DNA from: Telopea speciosissima | Lineage: Eukaryota; Streptophyta; Magnoliopsida; Proteales; Proteaceae | Assembly: GCF_018873765.1 (NCBI RefSeq) | Contig: NC_057925.1 | Location: 11,605,568-11,669,567, forward strand | Reading direction: 5' to 3' | DNA length: 64,000 nt | Shown here: one piece after another, positions 44,871-55,389 of the stretch | Position numbering within the stretch: position 1 is the stretch's first letter | Layout: each line of letters begins with the position of its first letter | Notes under the pieces: model-generated | The model's database searches: none | The model's input: only the letters and a program-made list of their open reading frames with translations | What the model was told of the DNA's origin: nothing | Translations under genes and position numbers: made by a program

Positions 44871-46918
44871 CTAATGTAAGGAATACGCAACCCTAAAGGA
44901 GAGGGAGGACAGAATAGCATAAGTAGAAGAAGCGAAGGAGAAAGAAAAAGTCTCTGATTACTATTCTATGGGTTAAGATGCTGAAGCTCTAGAGCCAAGC
45001 TTTCCGGCCTAGTTAACTTCTGTTTTGCTCTGAGATCTAACTTAGGCATCAGAGAGTCCCCCCTAGAACCCATTCTTAGGCACTCACCTGCTCCGTCTTC
45101 TGGTTCTATTTGTGTAAGACGGAGTTGAATCGTGAAGGGAAGATTTCAACAGCAACAGATTGGCACCTACCGTGGGATTAGAAATTGGCTACGGAGCAAA
45201 GGTTCATTAACCATGGCGAGTAGAAAAGAAGGAAGGAAAACAATATTACCATCAAGGAATGTAGATCCTAGTTTGACGACCATCGACTTGCAACTGAATG
45301 CTCTGCCATCCGCAATCTCCCCCAACCACAGTGACAGTCGCCGTGAACATCCAAGAGAAGCACTTCCTCGCAATGAGGGAGTAGATCCCAATGCTCCGGT
45401 CACCCAAAGTCAATTTGCTGCCATGGGAGAGAGAATGGAAGTATTAATGAGGATAATGCTATAGAACGGTGAACAACAGAGAAACAAGACTCACGATCCT
45501 CAACACCATCGCGACCAACTTCAAGTGGAGGGAAACAACAACTCAAATTCCAGCAGATATGGTGGAAACCAGTAAACCACCACCCCCTCCCGCATGAGCA
45601 ACCACATATAGGAGCATGAGCAACCACATCTAGGAAATCAATCGGATCGAGCCAAGCATCTTCAACAACATCCTCATCCACAAGTACTACCTAGGAACAA
45701 TCAACAACTGGGCAACCAAAAAGAGATCCTCCAACGTAGAATTCCAGTGATAGGGAATCAACACAACTTCGCTGAAAAAATAGAAGAACTACAACAACAA
45801 TTGGAAAAGATCCGAAGGGACCAAGATCCCCAACTGAAGGGAGCTACTAATTTAAATTTCTCCAATGAGACGACACTCTCCGACAAAATAATGAGGGCTC
45901 CCCTTCCTCGGGGGTTCAAGATGGCCTCGATCGGAAGTTACGACAGAACCTCAGATCCGATGGAACACCTCATTAATTTCAAGACCGTGATGCTGCTCCA
46001 CGGCGCTCGAGATCCAATTATGTGTAGAGCCTTCCCTGACACACTCACCTTCGGAGCCAGAGCCTAGTTCGGCCGTCTAGAACCAAGGTCAGTGAATAAC
46101 TTTATTGAGTTGGGAAATATTTTCATTGGCAATTTCTTGAGTAGTAGAGATTATACGAAAAATATTGCAAGCTTATCAACAATTAAGCAATGGAAAGGAG
46201 AATCCCTCCGCTCTTACTTGATGCGCTTCAACAAAGAAGACATGGAAGTGGAGAACCTTCCCTATAACAAAGCTAAATGCTCTAAACGAAAGTGTCCGGA
46301 ATTCTCTACTACTAGTATCCATTGTAAAGAAAAGTTCAAAAACTATGGATGACTTCATGGTGTGCTGTGATAAATACATCAGGTGGAAGAAGCTCTAGCT
46401 ACTACCAATGAACAGGGAGCTGGCCAGGGCTCCAAAAGGAGAGATCCTGATGACAGGGAAACAAGGTCTGACTACAGGAAGAAGTACCAACCTAATCCAA
46501 GTTTGAGCCAGTATGGGAATTCCCCTCGAATAGAGAGATTCACCACACTCAATCGTAGGAGATCAAAGATTTTAATGCAGATAGAAGGCACCAACCTCCT
46601 TTGACAACCCGAGAGGATACAAATGGATCCGGCCAAAAGGGATGGATCGATGTCTCTACCACGACCGTGACACAGATGACTACTATCACTTAAGGGCCGA
46701 GATAGAAAGATTGATCCAAAGATGGTATCGGAGGGATTTCATCGCCAATCCCAACCTCCGACAAGATAGGCTGATCAATAGAATACCCGAAAGACTCAAT
46801 CAAAGGGGTCAACTGGGTTGAAGAGATAATCCACGACCCAACAGGGAATATAACCAAAGGAGAGACATGCAAAGGGAACATTGAAAAGGAGGTCATGAAC
46901 AAGAGAGGCATAGGGACA

Positions 46919-46959
<41 letters not shown>

Positions 46960-47200
46960 AGGTAATAGAAAGGGTCCAAGAAGCCCCAGCAAGGGTGATA
47001 ACCACAATAAATGGAGGTCCAATAGCAAGTAGGAGACCCAACAATTATAAGAAGGCATATGCGAGGAGAAATAGGAGGGAGGCTCAAATATCAAAGTAAG
47101 ACATGAGAAATAGGAGGGAGGATCAAATATCAAGGTAGGACATCGGAAATAGGAGGGAGGGTCAGTATAGAGCACAAAAACACACTCACAAATGGTCATA
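44871..47200 (+). mobile_element. Gypsy (Tat lineage) remnant: LTR end, primer site, gag region
   Basis: An LTR end near 45157 (aacagcaaca) is followed by a tggcacctaccgtgg primer-site-like sequence (45161-45175). An N-terminal gag frame (45132-45464) and the gag core (45890-46300; APLPRGFKMASIGSYD, LLHGARDPIMCRAF) come next. Degraded sequence to about 47040 includes the INTIAGGP-like end of gag (tggaggtccaatagcaag). It is broken in several places. A (GA)n run lies at 46918-46957. Confidence 0.75.
46918..46957 (+). repeat. (GA)n microsatellite
   Basis: About 19 GA dinucleotides inside the gypsy remnant. Confidence 0.95.
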
Positions 47201-47605
47201 TTGGGGTTGTTTTTTGTTTTTGTTTTTTTTTTTTTGTAAATCCAACTACAGGTGAGGCCTTGAGTATTCGTATGTGTCTAGTTATCATCATCGCCATGGG
47301 TGGGTGGGTTGGTGGCAATTTTTAGCATCTATACTAATATATACAAGGATGCTTAAAGAGGTCCCAATATTTGGAAGATTACTTTTTTTTTTTTTTTTCT
47401 CCCTCTTAATTAGAATGGAAATTAAACTGTCTTATGTGATACCATATATATCTGTTACCATACACAGTACGGTGATGGATCGCCTAGGTAGTTACTATGT
47501 TTCTGATCATATCATACCTAAAAGAAAGTAAAAAGCAATATCATTGCATATATCCTATTACATTCCTAAAGAGCACCATAGTTATTCCTAAACAAGGTTC
47601 ATGCA
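47066..47605 (+). repeat. Upstream block of MADS unit 2
   Basis: Direct counterpart of 27130-27700, from the ggagggaggctcaaatatcaaag motif to cattcctaaagagcacca. The homology to unit 1 resumes at about 48525, after an insertion containing a hAT element. Confidence 0.8.
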
Positions 47606-47868
47606 TTGTTGACAAATCCAAAACTAGAAGACTAATAAGTTCGTGATCTACTGAACCTTGCGAAAAAATTGGACGACCCGAATTTTATCCGAATAAATTC
47701 GTCACGAAAGAAAAAAAAAAAACCATTTATGGATAATGCCCTGCTGCAAGTACGTGCAAATGAACGTACATTTGAGACGTGACAACCTGCCCTATTTGTT
47801 TTCATAAATACCCCCTCCTCCACTTGTAAATGGCAAAAATCGGACAGGTGATTTACCTCTCACATATA
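47606..47868. other. Unit-2-specific segment beside the hAT element
   Basis: Inserted between the tcatgca of the shared block and the hAT element. An A-run (47708-47722) is the only notable structure. Confidence 0.4.
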
Positions 47869-47876
47869 TGTGCACC

Positions 47877-48434
47877 TAGGGCTGCAACAGGTCGGGTTGG
47901 GCCGGGTTTTACAAAACCCCAGCCCAATCCTGAGTCACCATAGCTGGGCCCAAACCCGGCCCGACCCTTACTCAGGGCCTAAAAAATCCAACCCTGACCC
48001 ACCCTCAGGGTCGGGCCGGGCTGAACCTGATTGGCCCTGATCACGGGGAGGGCGACGGAAATGCATGGGCTGGAATGGACCGGGGAGAAAATTATCAATT
48101 TCACGTAAAATAAAACTATAATAAAATGTATTATATCACTTATTTTCTTCATATATAATATATTATATAACAAAAAGTACGTGGGTGACGTTTAAAGTTT
48201 ATAATATATATATTATATCAATATATATTTTATAGTATAACTTAAAACCGGGTTGGACCAAGCCAAGCTAGGCTTAACCCGAGGCCTCAGCCCTAACCCA
48301 ACCCAACCCTAACTCAGGGCCAGAAATTTTCAGCCCTGACCCGCCCTTAGGGCCAAATATCTCAGCCCAGACCTTATTCGGGCTCAGGTGGGCTAGGGCG
48401 GGTTCGTGCCGATAGGACCAAACTTGCCCCCGTA
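47877..48434. mobile_element. hAT-type MITE upstream of M3, 558 bp
   Basis: It opens TAGGGCTGCAACAGG and closes near ttgcccccgta, between TGTGCACC (47869-47876) and TGTACACC (48435-48442), 8-bp copies with one mismatch. Both ends carry cgggttgggc/gggcc-type motifs like the element at 29810. The terminal inverted repeat is weak. Confidence 0.65.
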
Positions 48435-48596
48435 TGTACACCTGCATGTACGTGCAAAGGAACCGAACTCGCTGCTGCCTCATCGAGCATGGGTTTTCAC
48501 AGTTTAACAGTTAACCATTGAAGGTTTAGGCGAGTAATCTCAGATTTTACCTTAACAGATATTCCCCTTCCTTTTCCATAACACCACATCATATAG

Positions 48597-48643
48597 AAGG
48601 AAATAAATATAATTTATTTTTTGGTAAAAAAGGAAATAAATAT
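48597..48643 (-). mobile_element. LINE tail-only insertion upstream of M3
   Basis: attttttggtaaa sits between two copies of AAGGAAATAAATAT (48597-48610 and 48630-48643). It is the same event as at 27779-27824, so it predates the M1/M3 split. M2 is empty. Confidence 0.75.
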
Positions 48644-48887
48644 GAGCTTGGTTTTCGGATTTCAAGTCGAGAATGGCAACAAACTGGAGAAATAAGATTG
48701 CCAACCAAGAAAACAAGATCTCATAAAAATTTTGAATCTAAATTTTCCTAATTAGTGGCTAAATCTCTTATGTTTGTTACCAAAACTAAAAATTATAAAA
48801 AAAAAGTAAAGTTTCAAAGAAGGAAATAAGATGAAATATATTCGGACAGCTTTGAGAGATTAAATTTATATTGAAGGAAACAAGGCC

Positions 48888-48894
48888 TTTAAAT
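48888..48894 (+). promoter_or_regulatory. TATA-like box of M3 (TTTAAAT)
   Basis: It occupies the place of TATAAAT in the other three genes, in the context aaggcctttaaatcca. The A to T change may weaken the core promoter. Confidence 0.6.
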
Positions 48895-49035
48895 CCATTT
48901 TCTTTAACCTCAATTTTGTGTCTAATTGAGTCCAAAGAAGAACAATTTCTCTATTTTCTCTTTTCTTTCCCTTGAAGAAAAGAAAACCTTGGTGAAGCAG
49001 TCTTTCTAGTGTTTCTCTTATTGTTTCAGTGAGAG

Positions 49036-49638
49036 ATGTCAAGGAAACCAAGCATGGGTCGTCAGAAGATAGAGATCAAGAGGATCAATTGTGACACTTC
49101 TCGACAGGTCACTTTCTCTAAACGCCGATCAGGACTCTTTAAGAAGGCCAGTGAGCTCTGTACTCTTTGTGGTGCCGAGATAGCCATTCTTGTCTTCTCA
49201 CCTGCAGGTAAGGTCTTCTCCTTCGGCCACCCTAGTGTGGAATCCATCATTGATAGGTTCCTTACAGAAAACAATCTGCCAACGGAAGCCGCTGCGTTGC
49301 CTCTTGTGGACGCTCACTGTGGAGCTAGTGTTCGTGAGCTCAACCAACAGTACACACAAGTGCTCAACCTAATGGAAATCGAGAAGAAGCGAGCTGAGAC
49401 ACTTTACCAATCGACCCCAGAAGCAAAGCAGGGCGACCCATGGTGGGAAGCACCCATTGAAAATATGGGATTGCTTGAGCTTCATCAATTGAAGGCTTTT
49501 ATGGAGGAACTTAAGAAGAATATGAAGAAACGTGTTGATGAGCTTGTGGCCACTGATACCCTAAATCCAAATTATGCTTCTTCAATCATCCCTTATGGAG
49601 ATGGTTATGGTTTTAGTTTTGGACGTGGTCTTATCTGA
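49036..49638 (+). CDS. Type I MADS-box transcription factor, AGL62-like (M3)
   Basis: 200 residues, single exon. The MADS domain is at about 8-66 ([34 protein letters not shown]) and [12 protein letters not shown] is present. It keeps the [13 protein letters not shown] segment lost from M1 and ends [16 protein letters not shown] as M1 does. The start [10 protein letters not shown] follows the conserved ttattgtttcagtgag leader, with two extra bases before the ATG. Role inferred as for M1. The 5' leader is longer than in M2 and M4. Nothing in the protein suggests loss of function. Confidence 0.92.
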   Translation: MSRKPSMGRQKIEIKRINCDTSRQVTFSKRRSGLFKKASELCTLCGAEIAILVFSPAGKVFSFGHPSVESIIDRFLTENNLPTEAAALPLVDAHCGASVRELNQQYTQVLNLMEIEKKRAETLYQSTPEAKQGDPWWEAPIENMGLLELHQLKAFMEELKKNMKKRVDELVATDTLNPNYASSIIPYGDGYGFSFGRGLI

Positions 49639-49690
49639 ACTGCTCTTTTTCTCTCATTGTGTATCTGTTTTGTTGTTTATAATTTATATC

Positions 49691-49746
49691 TATATAGTTC
49701 CCTTTTTTTTTTTTTTTTTTTTTTTTTGATGAAATATATAGTTCCC
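49691..49746 (-). mobile_element. LINE tail-only insertion in the M3 3' UTR
   Basis: A T-run of about 25 followed by gatgaaa lies between two copies of TATATAGTTCCC (49691-49702 and 49735-49746). In reverse the insert reads tttcatc plus poly-A, matching the 3' end of the LINE at 6994-8452 (tttcatcc plus poly-A). M2 has an uninterrupted tatagttccctta near 39289. Confidence 0.78.
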
Positions 49747-49826
49747 TTTTTATAGTTCATCTATGTAAGCAAAGCATAAACATATGAATATATTGCATGA
49801 GTTTTTTAATCTCAAATCTAATAATG

Positions 49827-50105
49827 TGTTGAGGTTTGGGGTCTTGACTTCTGATATGGGTATTTTGGTAAATTTTCTGTATAGGGTTTTGCTATGAACA
49901 TGTAGCGAGAGTTCTTTCTCTGTAACAAAAAATCTGAGAGGCATGAATAACGAGCGACTTGTAACCCTATTTTCCATTGATAGTGAAATAGATCTCATTT
50001 CATCGTGGACGTAGGCAATCCTGCCGAACCATATAAATCTTTGCGAGTATTGTGTGATTGTTGTTTGCGTTTTCCATTCTTTTCTGCATGGTGTTAGGTT
50101 CAACA
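49827..50105 (+). mobile_element. Copia-like solo LTR downstream of M3, 279 bp
   Basis: It starts TGTTGAGG and ends TTCAACA. The 3' half carries cgtggacgtaggcaatcctg, typical of copia LTR ends. The flanks taatg and taacg are a 5-bp duplication with one change. The M4 flank near 52991-53003 (aataatgcatagg) is the uninterrupted site. Confidence 0.8.
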
Positions 50106-50426
50106 TAACGCATGGGTTTTTCAGTTTTTTTTTTTTAATGGAAATAATTGGAGAAATAATGCGTATGTGAAATGACAAAAGTGGACGTGCCTTGGCATAA
50201 CGATTAAAAGAAGAATAACCAAGGAGACATGGAAAGAGTCTCTCCTTGAAGCAGGGGTACACATCAAGAGAGATTGCAGCTTTTCTATATTTGGATAGGA
50301 TTCAGATTTAAATTATTCCATACCAAGTTAATATAGAATGTATGTGTTTGGGCTGTCAAGACTCAAGAATCATAATCATCACAATTACTACCATTTTAAA
50401 TACCTCAGTTTGCATGTGGAATTTTT

Positions 50427-50592
50427 TTCCTATCAGGTTCCTGTCCCGTCCAGTTCCTCTCATAGGGGGCGGAAATGACAACTTAACCACACCCGGGCAG
50501 TGTGTTCTGGTGGGGGGTTAGGTCATCATTTCCGCCCCCTATGAAAGGAACCAGACAACTGTACCAGACAGGGAACCTGAGAGGATAATGAT
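50427..50592. mobile_element. Foldback MITE downstream of M3
   Basis: The left arm (ctcatagggggcggaaatga) and right arm (tcatttccgccccctatgaa) are near-perfect complements. The outer parts, caggttcctgtcccgtcc and ccagacagggaacctga, also pair. The related element at 51944-52108 shares the acccgggcag(t/c)gtgttc loop. Confidence 0.85.
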
Positions 50593-51943
50593 CCGTGCAT
50601 GTGTGCAATTCCGAGCAGTTACCAAGAATTTTAAATACTACAGCTCCTTTGGCTCCATATGGTTGCAAGGGAAATTAGAGGAAAGAAAGTAGAAAATTTT
50701 AAACCTAAAAATAGATCTTTGGTAATCATTATCCAAATTGATTGTTACTTGAAGGGAAAAAGAAAGCAGCCCGGCTGTGTGGCCCCTGTGCTAGACATAG
50801 GAGCGCCCAAAATTACCACCCTGCGCCTATAAAACAAAAAATCCTATCTATGTTGATGCCCCTGTGTGCACTCTCATTGGTCCCCATGTTGGTGCAAGGG
50901 CCACGCGACCATGCAGCAATGTCTTGTCCCTTACTTAAATAGCGATCTTACCATATTTAGTAATGGTGTTTGTTTAATGTAATTTTTAAAAAAAAATTTA
51001 AATTCAAGGAATTCAAGGTATTTCGATTCAAAGTTAAGTGAATTTTTATAACTAAATATAGAATGATTTGAAGTTAGTAATATAATCCTATGGATAATGA
51101 TTACAAAAGTTTCTTTTCCATTCCTATTTTTGCTGGAGTGATTTGAAATAGCAATATAATACCTGGAGATCTATTGGTTTCGCAAGAATGAAATGTATAA
51201 ACAAGCTTGAGGAAATTAAATTGGCAACTGGATTGACCTCAGCCAATTCTAGCCAAAATTGATCCATTTTTTGAATTGGGAATTGGATCCAATCGGTAAT
51301 TCAATTCTAAATCCTCAAACACTATGTAAATAAGGGACATAAACAGCATCCCAGTGCATGAGACTCCCGCTACTGCAAGGTCTGAGAAGGGCAAATGTAT
51401 GAAGCCTAGTAGCTCATCTTGCTCATTCCATCTTTATTATGCTAATTTTTTGATTTTGGAAAGAGCCATCATATACATGCATCAGACATGCATGTTTCAA
51501 TTCTCACTGTTTTCTTTTTCTAACTCATGGTAATCCAATACTGATCATATGTGACCTGGATTTTCTAGTGTTTATTGTCTCCTCATGCAAAACCAAACAT
51601 AGAAATCCAAGATTTATGGAGGTATTAAATATAGGAAAACACTATTCCATATAACTGGAAGGTTAATTAACATGATTAGCTGGTCATTGTGTGAGAGTAA
51701 TCTCAGATTTTACCTTAAAAGACATTCCTCTTCTCTTGGCTTTGGGATTTCAAGTCGACAATGGAGGTCAAACTGGAGAAATAATGTTGCCAACCCAGAA
51801 AACTAAATCACATAATATTTTTTAATCTAAACTTTCCTAACTATTGGCTAAAGCTTCAGAGATGGAAATAAGATGATATAGAGGGAAGTTTTTTTAAATA
51901 TTTAGATAGATTATTTGAGAGATTAAATGATATTGAAGGGGAA
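50593..51943 (+). repeat. Inter-gene block of MADS unit 2
   Basis: 50630-51310 matches 30985-31436 and 37250-37450, with an empty LINE site near 51083. 51700-51940 matches the M2 promoter (38280-38460). 51310-51690 has no match in unit 1 and no recognised content. Confidence 0.78.
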
Positions 51944-52108
51944 AATTATGGTTTCCAATTATCTGTCCCTCCATTTTCTTCAATTCTTCTAATAGGAGGA
52001 ATGAACTCCACCCGGGCAGCGTGTTCAGACAAGTGATAGGGTGATCATTTTCGCCCTTTATGATAGGAATTGGAGAAAATAGAGAGGCAGATGATTGGAG
52101 ACGATAAA
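51944..52108. mobile_element. Foldback MITE just upstream of the M4 TATA box
   Basis: The arms tttccaattatctgtccctc (left) and the inverse of gaggcagatgattggaga (right) pair, and the middle shares cacccgggcagcgtgttc with the element at 50427. In M1 and M2 the same place reads uninterrupted (ttgaaggaaagaaggcctat and its M2 form), so the MITE is an insertion about 11 bp before TATAAAT. Confidence 0.8.
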
Positions 52109-52118
52109 GCAGAAGGCC

Positions 52119-52125
52119 TATAAAT
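52119..52125 (+). promoter_or_regulatory. TATA box of M4
   Basis: TATAAAT in gaaggcctataaatccacc. It is about 75 bp before the ATG and directly downstream of the MITE. Confidence 0.7.
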
Positions 52126-52197
52126 CCACCTTCTTTAACCTCAATTCTGTGTCAATTGAATCCAAAGAAGAACGGTTTCTCTTATTGTTTGAGTGAG

Positions 52198-52869
52198 ATG
52201 GCAAGGAAACGAAGCTTGGGTCGTCAGAAGATTGAGATTAAGAGGATCAATAGTGAGGCTTCTCGACAGGTTACCTTCTCTAAACGCCGAGCAGGGCTTT
52301 TCAAAAAAGCGAGCGAGCTCTGTATTCTGTGTGGTGCCGAGACAGCCATCCTTGTCTTCTCTCCTGCAGGGAAGGTGTTCTCCTTTGGACACCATAGTGT
52401 GGGGTCCATCATTGAAAGGTTCCTCACTGTAAACAATCCGCCACAGGAAGCCGCTAGGTTTCCTCTTGTGGACGCTCTCCGTGGAGCCAGTGTTTTAGAG
52501 CTCAACAGAAAGTACACAGAGGTGGTCAACCTGCTGGAAACAGAGACGCAGCGAGCTGAGGCATTCAACCGATCGACCACAGAAGCGAAGCAGAGCGAAC
52601 CATGGTGGGAAGCACCCATTGAAAATATGGGATTGCTTGAGCTTCATCAATTGAAAATTTGTATGGAGGAAATTAACCAGACTATGACGAAACGGGTTGA
52701 AGAGCTTGTGGGCAAAGCTGCTGTTACCTCCCCTTTCTTATCTATCAATTCAATGGGAATGGTGGATCGTTTTGCAGCAGCAAGAGCTACCCCAAATCCA
52801 AATAATGCTTCTTTAATCATCCCTGATGGACATGGTTATTGTCTTAGTTTTGGATGTGGTCTTTTCTAA
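52198..52869 (+). CDS. Type I MADS-box transcription factor, AGL62-like (M4)
   Basis: 223 residues, no intron. The frame extends to 52156, but alignment favours MARKRSLGRQ (52198). The MADS domain is complete ([29 protein letters not shown]), though the invariant-looking AEIA of the other copies reads [16 protein letters not shown] and the long tail ([18 protein letters not shown]) match M2. The end reads CLSFGCGLF where the others have SLGRGLF or SFGRGLI. The frame is intact. Its proximal promoter is altered by the MITE at 51944, so its expression may differ from M2. Confidence 0.9.
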   Translation: MARKRSLGRQKIEIKRINSEASRQVTFSKRRAGLFKKASELCILCGAETAILVFSPAGKVFSFGHHSVGSIIERFLTVNNPPQEAARFPLVDALRGASVLELNRKYTEVVNLLETETQRAEAFNRSTTEAKQSEPWWEAPIENMGLLELHQLKICMEEINQTMTKRVEELVGKAAVTSPFLSINSMGMVDRFAAARATPNPNNASLIIPDGHGYCLSFGCGLF

Positions 52870-52871
52870 AT

Positions 52872-52873
<2 letters not shown>

Positions 52874-52920
<47 letters not shown>
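52874..52920 (+). repeat. (CT)n microsatellite after M4
   Basis: About 23 CT dinucleotides starting 5 bp after the stop codon, hence likely in the 3' UTR. Confidence 0.97.
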
Positions 52921-52924
<4 letters not shown>

Positions 52925-53013
52925 AGGTCATCTATGTAAACAAAGGATAGAATTATGAATAATATTGCATGGATTTTTAATCTCGAATCCAATAATGCAT
53001 AGGTTTCTCAGAT

Positions 53014-53200
53014 CAACACAGATCTTTTATGGCGCTGTCTTGTTCTGCCTGTGCTGCGTAGACACAGGGCCGTGCGCAATGACCGTTTTATCCCCCCTTG
53101 AGCAAGGTGTTGGGGTAGGGGTAAGGCGGTCAATGCGCATCACCTTGTGTCTACGCAGCACGGCAGGACTGCCAGCCTGCACCATAGAAGATCTAGATCC
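53014..53200. mobile_element. Foldback MITE with 9-bp target duplication, downstream of M4
   Basis: The arms gtgctgcgtagacacagg and ccttgtgtctacgcagcac are near-perfect complements, as are gatcttttatggcg and the inverse of accatagaagatc. TTCTCAGAT flanks both sides (53005-53013 and 53201-53209), a 9-bp Mutator-type duplication. M3 has the uninterrupted site (gggtttttcag near 50115). Confidence 0.85.
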
Positions 53201-53209
53201 TTCTCAGAT

Positions 53210-53930
53210 TCTTTTTTTGTGTTTGAAAAGAAATAAATGGAGAAATATACATGAAATGACAAAAAGTATGCGTGCCTTGCCACATCAGTTAAATTAAAGA
53301 AGAATAACCAAGGAGACATCCAAACAGCCTCTCCCCGAAGTAGGGATAATGGTAAAAGAGATATTACAACTTTTTTGTACTTGATAAGATTTAGATTTAA
53401 ATTAATCCATACCAAGTCAATATAAAATGTATGTGTTTGGATTGTAAAGAATCATAAACATCACAATTACTATCATTTTAAACACCGCAGTTATAATTAA
53501 GAAAATTATAGCTTAAGTTTTAAAAAATCGAAGTTTAACATCTACAGCTACAAATGTGTTTTGTTGTAATGGTAGCCATTGGGAGAGATCCCCTATGGTG
53601 GTTAGAGTCTAATATAAACAAGGATGCTCGCCTTTTTGTGCATTCAAGGCAATATTGCAGGTTTCCCAAGAGCGAAGCCATCTCCAGTCTTAATAAGTGC
53701 CAACCATGGAGAGTTATATTTTAAAGATTCTTATTTCTCTTAATTAGAATGGAAATTAAACTATCTTAAGTGGTACCATGTATATGTTGTTACCATACAT
53801 CTCGTCCTCCCTACTTCATGCCGTGTGTACGTAGACGCAGGGCTTTTGGGGCGCCGTAGAACGCTATGCGCACCAGATTCCAAAAAAAGGGATTTTTTTT
53901 AGGGTTTTGGGCTTCTTTTCTTTTTTTTTG
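53210..53930 (+). repeat. M4 3' flank and a fifth, gene-less MADS unit edge
   Basis: 53220-53500 is the shared 3' flank. 53580-53810 matches the upstream block of units 1 and 2 (acaaggatgc, gcaggtttcc, aatggaaattaaact), but no MADS gene follows, so the array ends here with a truncated unit. Confidence 0.7.
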
Positions 53931-54179
53931 GGGGGGGGGTTGGTTGGTATGAGATCCTTTTGTTTTGGTTTTTTTTTTTTTTTAATAAATCGAGCTACTG
54001 GTGTGAGGCCTCCAGTATTCGTCTGTATCCAATTATCGTATCATCGTGGGTAGGTGGCAATTTTCAAAGTCTATAAAATACCCCTCTTTGACCAAGATCT
54101 GTGCCACAATCGAAGAGCAAAAAATAAAAGATCGTCTGAAATTATCATCCATGAGCATGTACTGTTGGCACTTCGCTCA

Positions 54180-54470
54180 ATAGCAAATTACCAACCACTA
54201 GGTTGAAAATTTTGAAAATCATACTAGTCGCCTACCAGTAGACTGAAAACGAGCAATTTACCTATTAAAAGGTTGAGAATCAAATTAGTTGCCTACCCCT
54301 AGGCTGAAAATCTGCATTATGCCTATTAAAAGGCTGAAATCATTTGAGTTGTCTACCACTTGGCTGGAAATATGTAATCTGCCTAAATCATATGAGTTTG
54401 CCTACCACTAGGCTGAAAATATGCAATCTGTCTATTAAAAGGCCGAAAGTTACTAGTTACTAGTGATATA
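54180..54470 (+). repeat. Minisatellite, unit about 60 bp (module 1)
   Basis: Imperfect repeats built from gcctaccactaggctgaaaa and cctattaaaaggctgaaa half-units, about 5 copies. Confidence 0.85.
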
Positions 54471-54512
54471 CCCTGATTAACCTACCATGGTGCTGAAATT
54501 ACTTGTTTAATT

Positions 54513-54565
54513 ATTTGGCATGGTGGCTATTTTTTTTTTTGGTAAAGATTTGGCATGGTGGCTAT
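54513..54565 (-). mobile_element. LINE tail-only insertion in module 1
   Basis: ttttttttttggtaaag lies between two copies of ATTTGGCATGGTGGCTAT (54513-54530 and 54548-54565). Module 2 has one uninterrupted copy near 55858. Confidence 0.8.
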
Positions 54566-54629
54566 GAATACATGATGTAATACCCTCTCAATTTGGCACT
54601 TTTTAGCCGATCATGAGATAGCTATAAGG

Positions 54630-54880
54630 TTTCAGAGGATTCTCCCTATTGACAACTCAAACAGCTATGAACCCAAGGGTTTCGAATGATGCCCCCTTTT
54701 GGCAGCCCAACTAGCTATAAACCTAAGGATTTCGAATGATACTCCCTAGTGGTAGACCAACTAGTTATAAACCTAAGGGTTTAAGATGATGCACCCTAAC
54801 TAGACATACACCTAAGGGTTTTGGATGATACTCCTTTTTGGCAGCCAAACTAGCTATAAACCTAAGGGTTTTGGATGATA
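54630..54880 (+). repeat. Minisatellite, unit 50 bp (module 1)
   Basis: About 5 copies of a unit with ctagctataaacctaagggt and gatgatactccct. Confidence 0.9.
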
Positions 54881-55389
54881 TTCTGAGGGTGAGGTTGCAC
54901 CACTTGACTAGTGTGTATGATTACTCCATTGGGGATGCTGGAGTGATTGCTTTACTAGAGATGAAGAATTTACTATGTCACTCTTGGATGATAGTGGCCT
55001 TGGACTTGGCATTCTTTGGCCAATGATTACTCTGCTGGGGAGCCAGATTCTAGAAAAATGGGATTTTTTTGGGGGAAGGGGTTTGGGCTTTTTTTTGGGT
55101 TTTTGGTCCTTTTTGGGCTATTTTAGGTTTTTTTTTTTTGTTTTTGTAAATCAAACTACAGGCGAGGCCTCCAGTATTTGTTCGTGTGCAGTTGTTGTTA
55201 TCATCGTGGGTGGATAGTAATTTTCAGTGTCTACAGAATGCTCCTCTTTGGCCAAGTTCTGTGCCACAGTAGAAGGGTAAAAACAACAGATGGTTTGAAA
55301 TTGCCATCTATGAGCATGTACTGTCGGCACTTTGCTTAGGAGTGATGGAGTTGCAAAAATACGAGCGATAAAACCAACCCAGTAAATCG

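Noticed and set aside
45132-45464. 110-residue frame as a possible host gene
   Set aside because: It follows the LTR end and primer site and fits the N-terminal part of a Tat-type gag.
46690-47199. A 169-residue minus-strand frame with a Ser-Leu repeat
   Set aside because: It reads through a (GA)n microsatellite and degraded gypsy sequence on the opposite strand.
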